The notes: a model not told the origin generated them from the letters alone. DNA of 34,223 nt from Phytophthora quininea (GCA_011947345.1 JAAVTG010000205.1:1-34223); one strand, 5' to 3'. Counted from the stretch's first letter, positions 20,947 through 30,249 are shown. Translations and numbers: made by a program.

Positions 20947-21080
20947 GTCCTTGCTTTAAGGGACACTGACTCTGCGAGTCCTGGTTACGGGACTGTACTT
21001 GGTTCTTGTATAGAACCGAAGGCGGGACGCCTAAAGAGACAGACTCGGGGAGTCCTACGTCTTCCTCTGTGCACGTGCAC
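20947..21080. repeat. Row of seven consecutive short hairpins
   Basis: Within 134 bp there are seven small inverted repeats: GTCCTT/AAGGGAC (20947-20964, one bulge), GACTC-tgc-GAGTC (20968-20980), AGTCC/GGGACT (20977-20994), GGTTCT-tgtat-AGAACC (21001-21017), AGGCG-gga-CGCCT (21020-21032), GACTC-ggg-GAGTC (21042-21054) and the perfect palindrome GTGCACGTGCAC (21069-21080). They sit at the 3' end of the broken gag frame on the minus strand. Such density is far above chance expectation for unstructured DNA. They might be an RNA-level element of the retrotransposon or a foldback array. Confidence 0.6.
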
Positions 21081-22380
21081 TGCTACGCAACCCCGCTGCA
21101 TCGTCCCGAGTGGTTGGCGTCGCCAGGCAATCAATCGCGGACATAATCACGACGCCAGCGCTTGTGACAAGCTGGAGATCAGCATACACGCTGTACAAGC
21201 ACTCCACCTTCTTGACATCTGCCAGACTAGCCACCACGCGCTCATTCAAACGCCTAACTTGCAGTGTCGACTGCAGCGCACACAATTCATCCACAATCGA
21301 CGAGGGGATGATCGTTCGGTCCAAGTCGCTATCTCGGATGAGTGGCACAGTTAATAAGCCATTTACCCTCACCTGCATCTGGTCGTGTTCTCTAGCATCT
21401 TGCCCGACACGAAGAGCACGAGTACTCGCAGCATCCGTTGCTTTATTCTTCTTCTCCTGTAGACGCTCCAGACTCTCCTTACGCTGTAACTCCGTGAGAT
21501 TTGGGCAGTCTTTCACCCAATGTGGCCCTTTGCAACTGAGGCAACCGTTCTGTGGACCCAAAGTCACCGGTTTACGCTGTGACCCGGTGTTCTTCTCCTT
21601 GCCCTTCTTCACCACCGTATCTCGCTTCTGCGTCTGAGCCCCTGAAACCGTACCGCGCTTGGCGCCATCTTTTGGGTTTTCTGTTCTGTCGATTGCTTGT
21701 GGAACTTGTGCTGGAATTTTGCTTGCCCCACCACCAAACGGTAAAACACACGATCATCACTTCGGCACATGCGTGCCTCGAACTTCATGAGGCGCTGGAC
21801 TTGCGTCCGTAGCATCGCGGGCTGGAGGTGCTCGACTAAGAGCGTGCAACGGGTTTTCATGCGGGCCTTGTATGATGGATCAGACTCTTCACCTCGGCCA
21901 ATCCACCCCTATACCGGTTATCTTGCACAATTTTATATTGAAATCTTGGAAGTAGGTGTAGACGCGTGCCTCCGCGTCATCGATCCTCATATTCATGTTC
22001 TGCGATTCGCGGAATAGAGCTCGAAGGTCCAGAATGTAACCATCTCCGACCTTCTCACATCGGGTACAAATCAGGCGAACAAGGTTCTCGTCCGTCACTT
22101 CACTGGTCGTCTTGCCAATGACATACGTGGCCACGTTCTCCAGCATCTCAGCCAACATTGAAGTCTTCACCGTAACGCACACATTCTCGTAGGTCTCTGC
22201 AGTGATTGTACATCTGGCACGCATTTGAGCCTCGTAGTGAACTCGGTCGCGGCTCCACTTCGCCAACACCGCAGGGTCCCAGCTCCTTTGCCTGGGGGCT
22301 GCAATGACCCCGTAGATGGGCTGTGGCACGGACATGTCGATATCGTCGTCGGCGTCCATCGCGTATCGCCCTCCGTTCAT
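21055..22380 (-). pseudogene. Retrotransposon gag/protease fragment (Ty3/gypsy-like), broken
   Basis: On the minus strand a gag-like protein begins at ATG 22380 (MNGGRYAMDADDDIDMSVPQ) and runs with frame changes near 21890 and 21620 into a segment with a zinc knuckle. The knuckle CLSCKGPHWVKDC matches Cys-x2-Cys-x4-His-x4-Cys. After it comes a region resembling a retroviral-type aspartic protease (VRVNGLLTVPLIRDSD... IIPSSIVDEL), though the normal D-S/T-G triad is replaced by DSD. The reading stops at 21055. No reverse transcriptase, RNase H or integrase follows on the left, so only the gag-protease part of the element remains. It is a defective copy, and retention of two long open segments suggests fairly recent loss. 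Confidence 0.65.
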
Positions 22381-23624
22381 TCTCCTGTTTCCACTGCGTG
22401 GCAAACTTCAGTGACCTTGTTATAGCCTTGATCAATAAACGACTCTCTCCTTGCACCAATGACGACACGTGTCTAATAGAGCGTAGAGTGTTGACAAAAG
22501 AAGCGTAAAGCTAGCTTTGTTACACAATTCCGGATGGTTGTTGTTGTAGATCGAACGTTTATTAATGAGGGAACTGCCCAGCCTGATCTAGATACCGGCC
22601 TTTCTAGTATGCGAGGTCACTGTGGCGGAAATCTGGTGATGTTTTCTCTAGGGGGTTGCTGGGTAGCGTTTTTGTCGTACAGCGCGAGCCGTACGACATT
22701 GCCAGGTTCTTGATGAAACGAGATCAGTCGTGTGGCGGCTCTTGGAACTGACGTTGTAGGATTGGCGTGTGCACCTCGTGAATCTCTGTAGGGTTGACCC
22801 TTAGATTTCGCGTTTAATCTACCGGATGGCCTTTCACAGTCAAAGACACAAAAGAGTGTTAGATGGATTAGTTTGCCCACAATTCGTTCCCCTGCAGCCC
22901 ACTTTTCTTGGGCGGCAGTTGAAGAGACGGGGTTCTCGGACTGCAAGTTCAAGAAAGACTAGCAACCACAGATAATGAATATACAGAGAGATCCTTACGC
23001 AAATATACAGCCGACACTTATTCTTATAGATCCTTGGCCGGGGAGTCACAACAGGTTCGATCCAACGCCCAAAACACCCGAAAAGTCTCGGACTTGGTTC
23101 AGCGAACGCGCACCACCTTCAATCGAAGGAACACACAGATCAGTCAATACAAAATCCCAGTACAGAACGTTGTAAGACGCAGTATCAATGCAAACTCAGG
23201 CGGCAACTGCTATCCAGCCGCTTGAGCGTAGTTTTATAATGAAATGGGTTGGCCTGCAAGACAGACGCCCAACTAGTAAACGAAATGGTCGGAGCGCCTA
23301 CACTCCCCTCCCAATCGGACTTAACAAACAGGTGGGGAGCAGCAGGTCGCCTTAACACTAACACGCAAAGAGCACCGACTGGCTCTTGTGCACTACAGGG
23401 CAAAAAGAACTCTCTGATTGATATCTCTTACAGCTAGTTGATCTGCAGCTCTTCCGCAGAGCTTGGATACAGTCATTAAGGTACAAATTAGTCTGGATCC
23501 CAGTACGCTTGACTTGATGACGGCCACATATCGTGGGTTCGTCGCTCTTCAAATCATCCGTGGCGTAAACATTCTGGGTACACACTACTGGATTCATGGT
23601 GAATGCGAATTATCGCTAAGTGCC

Positions 23625-23745
23625 AGAATCCACGTCCAAGAGAGGATCTCCGAAGAAATCCATGTTGCAGAAACTTGCATCGAATAAATCTCCATCCTAG
23701 AGAATCTCCGTCGAAGAAAAACTCCATCGAAGGGGTGTCCGCCCA
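23625..23745. repeat. Degenerate ~30-bp tandem units
   Basis: Successive units share an ATCTCCG-aaGAAaaa-TCCATc theme: GATCTCCGAAGAAATCCATG, TCGAATAAATCTCCATCC, AATCTCCGTCGAAGAAAAAC then TCCATCGAAG. They are similar but not identical, suggesting an old decayed tandem array. Confidence 0.4.
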
Positions 23746-24002
23746 AGGAATACGTCATTGGAATGTTCATCCAAAAACTTCCTGGCCCTGGGCGGCACCT
23801 GTGCTTCTCGAGTCACTTGGGCGGCTTGGTGATTTATAGGTCCTTCCTTCACACATCGTGAGGATAACCTAGGCGAGACGGGTTGCACATAGGAACACCT
23901 TACACTGTGGCAATTTATACCTTAGTTCTTGGCGACCGGTTTAAGGACGAGGGGGTGCCTCGGACGTAACGTGCACTCACGCTCAAGGCAATATGCCCTT
24001 AA

Positions 24003-24118
24003 GCGTACATTCAAAGAGCGGAGACTCCTTCAGCGTGCATTCCTAGGGCACGCCATTTCTTGGGTGTGCCTTTCAAGAACACATTTTCTTGGCCGCACTT
24101 CCTAGTCTTGAGGACCCT
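24003..24118. repeat. Degenerate ~16-bp tandem units
   Basis: Units such as GCGTACATTCAAAGAGC, GCGTGCATTCCTAGGGC, ACGCCATTTCTTGGGT, GTGCCTTTCAAGAAC, ACATTTTCTTGGCC and GCACTTCCTAGTC follow one another and share a RYGCMTTYCTWGGGC-like pattern. Seen by eye; needs a tandem-repeat alignment. Confidence 0.4.
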
Positions 24119-24363
24119 TCCTTGGTAGAACAGCCCCCCTTCCCCCAAGCGACACGTTTTGTCGCACACTTCTTCATCTCTTGAACGTAATATCCAACAC
24201 TGGAGCGATTCCCGCAGCCGATCTGTGCGTCCTAGACATAAAGAATAACCACTAAACGTGCATAAACGGGAATCGGAGCAACAAGCCAAGCAATCGGAAG
24301 TCACTTCGAGGACAGGCGAGTATGAGGTGATTAGCTATAGTGTAACTTGTTAGGACAGCAATC

Positions 24364-24466
24364 CAGTACATTTATACGAGCCATGGCCAGTTCGAGCTCG
24401 CCTGAACATGTTCTTGCACAACAAACCTTGACAAGTCTCTGTTGCCAAGATTACAGGCTCTATGAT
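24364..24466 (+). repeat. Diverged direct repeat, copy 1
   Basis: CAGTACATTTATACGAGCC ... GAGCTCGCCTGAACATGTTC ... TGACAAGT ... ACAGGCTCTATGAT matches the segment 238 bp downstream (24602-24706) at roughly three quarters of positions. It has no protein-coding meaning I can see. Confidence 0.6.
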
Positions 24467-24601
24467 CTTTATCCGCGCTTCTCGATTCTTGTAAACGATG
24501 CCTGGCTGGTTTGTGTGGACTACCTGGACCAACTCAAATGCGTGGTGTCTTCATGGACCTGGCGCTTGCCACGTTTCTCCCATTTGTATATCGCAGTCGT
24601 T

Positions 24602-24706
24602 CAGCACATTTACACGGACCACAGCTGGTCCGAGCTCGCCTGTACACATTCTTGTGCCACAAACACCTGACAAGTCATCACTACTAAAACCACAGGTTCT
24701 TGATGC
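24602..24706 (+). repeat. Diverged direct repeat, copy 2
   Basis: CAGCACATTTACACGGACC ... GAGCTCGCCTGTACACATTC ... TGACAAGT ... ACAGGTTCTTGATG corresponds to 24364-24466. The pair suggests a decayed tandem duplication or repeat-family subunit next to the AKR duplication breakpoint. Confidence 0.6.
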
Positions 24707-24885
24707 TCGTCTCCGAGACAACTTCTTCAGACGTTTCATTTGGTGTGCCCCGTAGTCTGCTGGTCATCATCAACATGCCGCGTAATCCGATGTCCATCGT
24801 GATCATCGCCTTGCCTCCATCTTCGAACTTGCCGACATGATCGAGCTGATATGAAATCCACGCAACAGCGCGCATGCATGACAAC

Positions 24886-25000
24886 GGCGATGATTCGATG
24901 TCTCGTGGCCGCCGGAAAAACAGCTCGCTGTTGAAGGCCGAGGCCGACCGCCTCGAGTAGTGAGCGCACTCGGCACGACGAGGACAGCGCTACTCTATAG
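24886..25000 (+). pseudogene. Copied 3' fragment of the TMEM184-like gene
   Basis: Reading on the plus strand, this repeats the tail of the gene at 30339-31837: the NGGDSTSRGRRKNNSS segment appears here as NGDDSMSRGRRKNSS. It then jumps over most of the acidic tail to GTTGAAGGCCGAGGCCGAC and runs to the same stop (TCGAG-TAGTGAGCGCACTCGG ... TACTCTATAG). One of the deletions is bounded by CCGAC repeats, so it looks like slippage or recombination between short repeats. It marks the outer end of the inverted duplication that carries AKR copy 5. Confidence 0.7.
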
Positions 25001-25123
25001 ACTTTCCAACCCCAGCTAACTATTCTATCGCGTCAATACAGATTTCGTTTAATACGTGGTGCGTCGGAAAAGGTGTTTACGTAAGGCTGCCGGTAGTGCT
25101 GCCATGGTCGTGATCGTCACTCG

Positions 25124-25156
25124 GTTTACTTGATCGTCACTCGGTTTACTTGATCG
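25124..25156 (+). promoter_or_regulatory. Two tandem AKR-upstream boxes, copy 5 promoter
   Basis: GTTTACTTGATCG occurs at 25124-25136 and again at 25144-25156, about 155-190 bp upstream of the copy 5 ATG. The second came from a local 20-bp duplication absent from copy 6. Function inferred. Confidence 0.45.
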
Positions 25157-25311
25157 CCTTCGTCAACACTGTTGACGCGGGCGGGGCCGACTCAACACCA
25201 GAGCTCGACAGTCTTAGCGCACGATGAACCAAGTCATCCGAGTCACAACACAATTCTCCAAGCGTCGATCACATCGATCCCACCACCACCACCACCAAGA
25301 ATCTTCCAACC

Positions 25312-26379
25312 ATGGCTCCTGCTGCATCCGACAACAAGTCCAAGATGACCTACCGCTTCCTCGGCAACTCCGGACTGCTCGTCTCCAAACTCTCGCTCGG
25401 CAGTTGGATGGACGTCGACGAAAAGTACACGGGCGACGCCTGGTACGACATGATGGCGCTCGCTTTCAAGCACGGCGTCAATTTCTTTGACAATGCGGAG
25501 GGCTACGGTGGCGGTCTTGCCGAGAAGAACATGGGCGCTGCTATCAAGAAAGGCATCGAGAAGGGAACGTGGTCTCGTGAGGACCTGGTGATCACGACCA
25601 AGATTTTCTTTGGCAGCAAAGGGTTCTTGGCGTCATCGGGCCCAAACGAACAGGGACTAAGCCGCAAACACATCATCGAAGGCACGAAGGCGTCGCTCGC
25701 CAGGCTCGACCAGGACTACGTCGATGTCGTCTTCTGCCACCGGCCTGACCCGTACACCCCGATTGAGGAGACTGTGCGAGCCATGAACTTCGTGATCGAG
25801 CAAGGGTGGGCGTTCTACTGGGGCACCAGTCAATGGAGCTCTGCCCAGATCATCGAGGCGTGCGAGATCGCGGACCGTCTCGGCTTGATCCGTCCCATCG
25901 TGGAGCAGACCGTGTACAGTCTGCTGGATCGCTCGAAGGTGGAGTTCGAGTACGCTGATCTGTACAAGAAGTACAGGTTGGGCTTGACGACATGGTCGCC
26001 TTTGGCGTACGGCATCCTCACGGGCAAGTACAGCTCGAGCACCCCGGAAGGCTCTCGGATGTCGAGTGAGGTATTCAAGACTTTCACCCCGGACTTTGCC
26101 GACCGTGTTCTGAAGGCCGACAAGCTCAAGCCCATTGCCGATGAGTTGGGCATCTCGATGACGGAGCTCGCTCTTGCCTGGTGCGTCGCGAACGAGAACG
26201 TGTCGACAGTGATGATCGGCGCCAAGACCCTCCCGCAGCTGGAGCAGAACTTGAAGGCGCTCGAGGCGGTGGAGAAGATCACCCCGGAGATCAAGGCCAA
26301 GATCGACGCTGTGGTGCCGCCTGTGTACGAGCTGGCGAAGCCCGACGGGACCGAGATGCGACGCGCCGCTCACCTGTAG
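25312..26379 (+). CDS. Aldo/keto reductase, Kv-beta type, copy 5 (intact)
   Basis: This is one uninterrupted frame of 355 residues from ATG 25312 (MAPAASDNKSKMTYRFLG), preceded by a (CCA)n-rich leader. It is an AKR6-like NADPH-dependent reductase: catalytic Asp60 (FFDNAE), Tyr65 (GYGGG), Lys97 (TTKIFFGSKG) and His143 (FCHRPDP). Next come the Kv-beta signature around residues 148-171 (TPIEETVRAMNFVIEQGWAF then YWG) and TTWSPLAYGILTGKY (226-240). The C-terminal cofactor segment is VMIGAKTLPQLEQNLKAL. No channel subunit is in the window, so whether it is an enzyme, a channel partner or both cannot be told. It is the best functional representative of the recent copies (2, 5, 6), and is inverted relative to copy 6. 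Confidence 0.95.
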   Translation: MAPAASDNKSKMTYRFLGNSGLLVSKLSLGSWMDVDEKYTGDAWYDMMALAFKHGVNFFDNAEGYGGGLAEKNMGAAIKKGIEKGTWSREDLVITTKIFFGSKGFLASSGPNEQGLSRKHIIEGTKASLARLDQDYVDVVFCHRPDPYTPIEETVRAMNFVIEQGWAFYWGTSQWSSAQIIEACEIADRLGLIRPIVEQTVYSLLDRSKVEFEYADLYKKYRLGLTTWSPLAYGILTGKYSSSTPEGSRMSSEVFKTFTPDFADRVLKADKLKPIADELGISMTELALAWCVANENVSTVMIGAKTLPQLEQNLKALEAVEKITPEIKAKIDAVVPPVYELAKPDGTEMRRAAHL

Positions 26380-26387
26380 TATTCCAG

Positions 26388-26442
26388 AAGTCAATCGGTC
26401 GTTGAAGTTGCCCTGTAGGGCAACATAATGTGAAGGAGGATC
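26388..26442 (+). repeat. Dispersed ~55-bp repeat, copy B
   Basis: This is the same sequence family as 18592-18646 (AAGTCAATCGGTCGTTGAAG ... CAACATAATGTGAAGGAGGATC). It begins 9 bp after the copy 5 stop. It is absent downstream of copy 6, so it marks where the two duplicated arms cease to match. Confidence 0.7.
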
Positions 26443-27170
26443 GATTCATTTACTACAAGGCCGTGCTGTGCCCGGAGAAGCTCTGAAATTGATTGTGAAT
26501 GAGCTGCTACAATTGCCATTTGTTTGTTGGTGATGAGTTATGGCTTTGTTTAGTTTGTGAAGATAGTTTGTGAAGATATTCGCATCTGCTGCGTCCCGAC
26601 TGCATTTGCTGCATTGCCGTCGCGGGGTATTTGGTTGACTTGAACATACTTAACTACTAGTAGTTGTGCGGATTCTCTGTTGGTTCTGTCGTAGAGTGCA
26701 GTCGTCGTCGAATAGAGCAGTCGACAACTGCCAAAGAAATAGCTGCCACATTCACCCACCCACCCAGTGAGATCGAGTTCTATCGAGCTTTGATGTGAAT
26801 TACGCGTGTTGCTGCTTGTCGCTTGAACTCTCTGAAGAAAGAACTTTATACTTGGAATTAGCTGTTGCAGTGAGCTGCTCTTATTGCTTGTATAGGAAAA
26901 GTGGTCTACCTTGCACTCGCCTTGGATATTGAAGATAGTTCATCTCGTCAGGTAGATCAAAAGCAAAAATACAGCTGGGCTTTCGAGCTGTGTTATTGTT
27001 TCTTGCAATGAGAGTTTGAGCCAAATCATAACGTTTTTAAGAAATTAGACTTTCTTGCTCGATGAGAGTCGAGGTAGGTCCCTTATGAACGCTGAAAGTA
27101 AATTTCAGAGAACTAGCAGTTTGTTTTTACTTGGTTGATACGCGTGGTGATGCATGCGTGGATCGTGGAT
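26443..27170. other. Intergenic, AT-richer, no gene
   Basis: This is DNA between the convergent AKR copy 5 and the isocitrate dehydrogenase gene. It has a tandem pair of TAGTTTGTGAAGA (26551-26576). No gene or element was recognised. Confidence 0.4.
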
Positions 27171-28652
27171 TCACATTTTCGCTGCGCCGAAGCTGGGACT
27201 GGCGGCGAGACGCACACGTAGGTTATCCGCAATCTTGTCAATGAACTGACAATGGCAAAAAAAAAAAAGAGTTAAGAAGCTGATAATGATCCAACGTGAC
27301 AGGTCAAGCCGTTCGTACCTGGAACGTGTCGAGGTAGTGGTCGCGCGTCGTGTCCGAGCCGTGGATGAGCAAGGCGAGGTCCTTGGTCATCTGGCCGTTC
27401 TCGACGCTCTCGACGATGCAGCCCTCGAGCTCCTCGCAGAAAAGTTTAAGCTGCGCGTTGTTGTCCAACTTGGCGCGGTGCAAAAGCCCCCGCGTCCACG
27501 CAAAGATACTCGCAATGGAGTTGGTGCTGGTTTTGCCGCCCTTCTGGTGCACTCGGTAGTGGCGCGTCACAGTGCCGTGGGCAGCCTCCGCTTCTAAAGT
27601 CTTTCCATCGGGCGTTAGCAGCACACTCGTCATCAGACCGAGCGATCCGAAGCCCTGCGCCAAAATGTCGCTCTGCACGTCGCCGTCGTAGTTCTTGCAG
27701 GCCCAGACGAAGCCACCCTTCGACTTGAGGCACTGCGCGACCATGTCGTCGATCAAGCGGTGCTCGTACCAGATGCCAGACTTCTCGAACTGGGCCTGGT
27801 ATGACTTTGCATACATGTCCCGGAAAATGTCCTTGAAGCGGCCGTCGTAGCGCTTGAGGATCGTGTTCTTGGTGCTCATGTACAGCGGCATCTTGCGCTC
27901 CAGCGCGTACTCGAAGCAGGACTTGGCAAACCCAGTGATGGACTCGGCCGTGTTGTACATGCCCATGCCGACGCCTCCGTCAGCGCCCTTGAAGTCGTAC
28001 ACATGGTACTCCTGGGCTTCGGCGCCGGATCTCGCCGGTGTGAACGTCAACTTGAACGTGCCCGGCTCATTGGCCACAAAGTCGATGGCCTTGTACTGGT
28101 CTCCGAACGCGTGGCGGCCGATGATGATGGGCTGCTGCCAGCCAGGCACGAGCTTGGGGATGTTCTTGCACACGATGGGCTCGCGGAAGACCGTGCCGCC
28201 GAGCTCGTTGCGCAGCGTGCCGTTGGGACTGAGCCACATCTTCTTGAGGCCGAACTCCTCCACGCGCGCCTCGTCGGGCGTGATGGTGGCGCACTTGATG
28301 CCCACATGGTGCTTTTTGATGGCGCGCGCGGCGTCCAGCGTCACCTCTGCGAGCATACACTGCAAGTTAGAGCCTCGTGTCTTCAGCCGAGCAAGGTTGT
28401 TCAGGAGCTTACCGTCGTTGGTGGCGTCGCGGTGCTCGAGTCCGAGGTCGTAGTACTCGATCTTAAGGTCCAGGAAGGGCAGGATCAGCTGCGGAAAGGC
28501 ACGGCAATGGTGAGATCTACGTGTGGGCAGTGGTTGGCAGCGGACGGGTAGACCTTCTCGCGGATGTCCTTCCAGATGATGCGGGTCATCTCGTCGCCGT
28601 CGAGCTCGACCACTGGATTCACCACGGGGATCTTGCGGAAGTCGGTGCCCAT
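27171..28652 (-). CDS. NADP-dependent isocitrate dehydrogenase
   Basis: It converts isocitrate and NADP+ to 2-oxoglutarate, CO2 and NADPH. There are four exons: 28652-28554, 28488-28413, 28346-27319 and 27245-27171, separated by GT-AG introns of 65, 66 and 73 bp; the last has a poly-T tract before its AG. The joins restore family sequence exactly ([41 protein letters not shown]). The product is 425 residues. Substrate and metal motifs are clear: [61 protein letters not shown] and HGTVTRHYR. The start [13 protein letters not shown] is the only in-frame ATG and would give a cytosolic enzyme. A second frame directly upstream (ATG 28767) encodes an Arg-rich, acid-free leader typical of mitochondrial presequences, joined only if one base is missing. 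The gene sits between two inverted AKR copies. Confidence 0.95.
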
Positions 28653-28945
28653 TGCTGCTTGGAGATCGGGACGAGGCTGCAAATGCCGGAATGCGGTTGT
28701 GCAGGACGCGACAGCGTTGAAGCGCAAGACAAGATGACGTTCGATGAGCTACTGCCACTGGTTGCATTCGGGGACTGTAGACTGTGCAATGCGCAGCTTT
28801 GACATCGTATTGCCCCGAACAAATGTATATTCTGTAGATTCTGTGACGTAATGACGCGTCTGCGTCGCCATAAGTTCAAGGCTCGAACTTTTCCCTCGAA
28901 CGTCCAACTGCAAAAGGCAACTACTTCGGCTGGACCTCCAGTACC

Positions 28946-30008
28946 CTACAGGTGAGCGGCGCGCAGCATCTCGGTCCCGTCGGGCTTCGCCAGCTCGTAC
29001 ACAGGCGGCACCACAGCGTCGATCTTGGCCTTGATCTCCGGGTGATCTTCTCCACCGCCTCGAGCGCCTTCAAGTTCTGCTCCAGCTGCGGGAGGGTCTT
29101 GGCGCCGATCATCACTGTCGACACGTTCTCGTTCGCGACGCACCAGGCAAGAGCGAGCTCCGTCATCGAGATGCCCAACTCATCGGCAATGGGCTTGAGC
29201 TTGTCGGCCTTCAGAACACGGTCGGCAAAGTCCGGGGTGAAAGTCTTGAATACCTCACTCGACATCCGAGAGCCTTCCGGGGTGCTCGAGCTGTACTTGC
29301 CCGTGAGGATGCCGTACGCCAAAGGCGACCATGTCGTCAAGCCCAACCTGTACTTCTTGTACAGATCAGCGTACTCGAACTCCACCTTCGAGCGATCCAG
29401 CAGACTGTACACGGTCTGCTCCACGATGGGACGGATCAAGCCGAGACGGTCCGCGATCTCGCACGCCTCGATGATCTGGGCAGAGCTCCATTGACTGGTG
29501 CCCCAGTAGAACGCCCACCCTTGCTCGATCACGAAGTTCATGGCTCGCACAGTCTCCTCAATCGGGGTGTACGGGTCAGGCCGGTGGCAGAAGATGACAT
29601 CGACGTAGTCCTGGTCGAGCCTGGCGAGCGACGCCTTCGTGCCTTCGATGATGTGTTTGCGGCTTAGACCCTGTTCGGACCGGCCGGCTCTACGAAGCCT
29701 TTGCTGCCAAAGCAGATCTTGGTCGTGATCACCAGGTCCTCACGAGACCACGTTCCCTTCTCGATGCCTTTCTTGATAGCAGCGCCCATGTTCTTCTCGG
29801 CAAGACCGCCACCGTAGCCCTCCGCATTGTCAAAGAAATTGACGCCGTGCTTGAAAGCGAGCGCCATCATGTCGTACCAGGCGTCGCCCGTGTACTTTTC
29901 GTTGTTATCCATCCAACTGCCGAGCGAGAGTTTGGAGACGAGCAGTCCGGAGTTGCCGAGGAAGCGGTAGGTCATCTTGGACTTGTTGTCGGATGCAGCA
30001 GGAGCCAT
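28946..30008 (-). pseudogene. Aldo/keto reductase, Kv-beta type, copy 6 (two frame breaks)
   Basis: This is nearly identical to copy 5 and lies in inverse orientation. The start at 30008 gives the same N-terminus, with SWMDNNEKYTG in place of SWMDVDEKYTG. It retains Asp (FFDNAE), Tyr (GYGGG), Lys (TTKICFGSKG, with Cys in place of Phe) and His (FCHRPDP). Two breaks: a 4-bp loss near 29670, where AACGAACAGGG of copy 5 is AACAGGG here (probably slippage between AAC repeats), and a one-base loss near 29041, where GGGG became GGG on the plus strand. The first is not a simple homopolymer change and so argues for a real pseudogene or a real mutation. Downstream sequence is complete to the LRAAHL terminus and stop. 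Confidence 0.85.
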
Positions 30009-30163
30009 GGTTGGAAGATTCTTGGTGGTGGTGGTGGTGGGATCGATGTGATCGACGCTTGGAGAATTGTGTTGTGACTCGGATGACTTGGTTCGTCGTG
30101 CGCTAAGACTGTCGAGCTCTGGTGTTGAGTCGGCCCCGCCCGCGTCAACAGTGTTGACGAAGG

Positions 30164-30249
30164 CGATCAAGTAAACCGAGTGACGATCACGATCATAGCC
30201 GCACCGCATAAACCGGTATTTTAATAACACTTTTTGTTTGCTTGGTCGC
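30164..30249. promoter_or_regulatory. Two AKR-upstream boxes, copy 6 promoter
   Basis: CGATCAAGTAAAC (30164-30176) and GTTTGCTTGGTCGC (30236-30249) lie about 155-240 bp upstream of the copy 6 start, in opposite orientations. The second belongs to a block not shared with copy 5, so its match to the consensus is independent. Function inferred. Confidence 0.45.

Larger units (their letters stand above)
22405..24345. other. Gene-free region, possibly long terminal repeat and leader of the retroelement
   Basis: There is no gene here. On the minus strand, just before the gag start, TTGGTGCAAGGAG (around 22448-22460) could be a primer-binding site complementary to a tRNA 3' end (TGG then acceptor-stem complement), which would put the 5' LTR to its right. 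No second LTR is in the window to prove it. The region 23.6-24.1 kb contains degenerate short repeats (separate entries). Confidence 0.3.
24931..26379 (+). repeat. Inverted duplication, left arm (AKR copy 5 side)
   Basis: This segment, including the TMEM184 tail, intergenic promoter and the whole AKR copy 5, is repeated in reverse orientation at 28946-30431. Coding parts are nearly identical. The promoter parts match at both ends but have unlike inner blocks of about 70-120 bp, and this arm has a 20-bp tandem duplication (CACTCGGTTTACTTGATCGT at 25119-25138 then again). The arms enclose the isocitrate dehydrogenase gene. Confidence 0.8.

Noticed and set aside
20947..21080. tRNA or tRNA-like gene in the hairpin row
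   Set aside because: No cloverleaf with the invariant T-loop or correct arm spacing can be drawn; the stems are separate small hairpins.
24347..24670. 107-codon open frame overlapping the direct repeat
   Set aside because: It runs through non-coding repeat sequence and is not preserved between the two repeat copies.
25657..26394. Long antisense open frames over the AKR genes (also 2255-3004, 4074-4661, 28952-29494)
   Set aside because: They are mirror frames of conserved AKR coding sequence caused by GC-rich codon bias; their proteins have no domain and they repeat in every copy.
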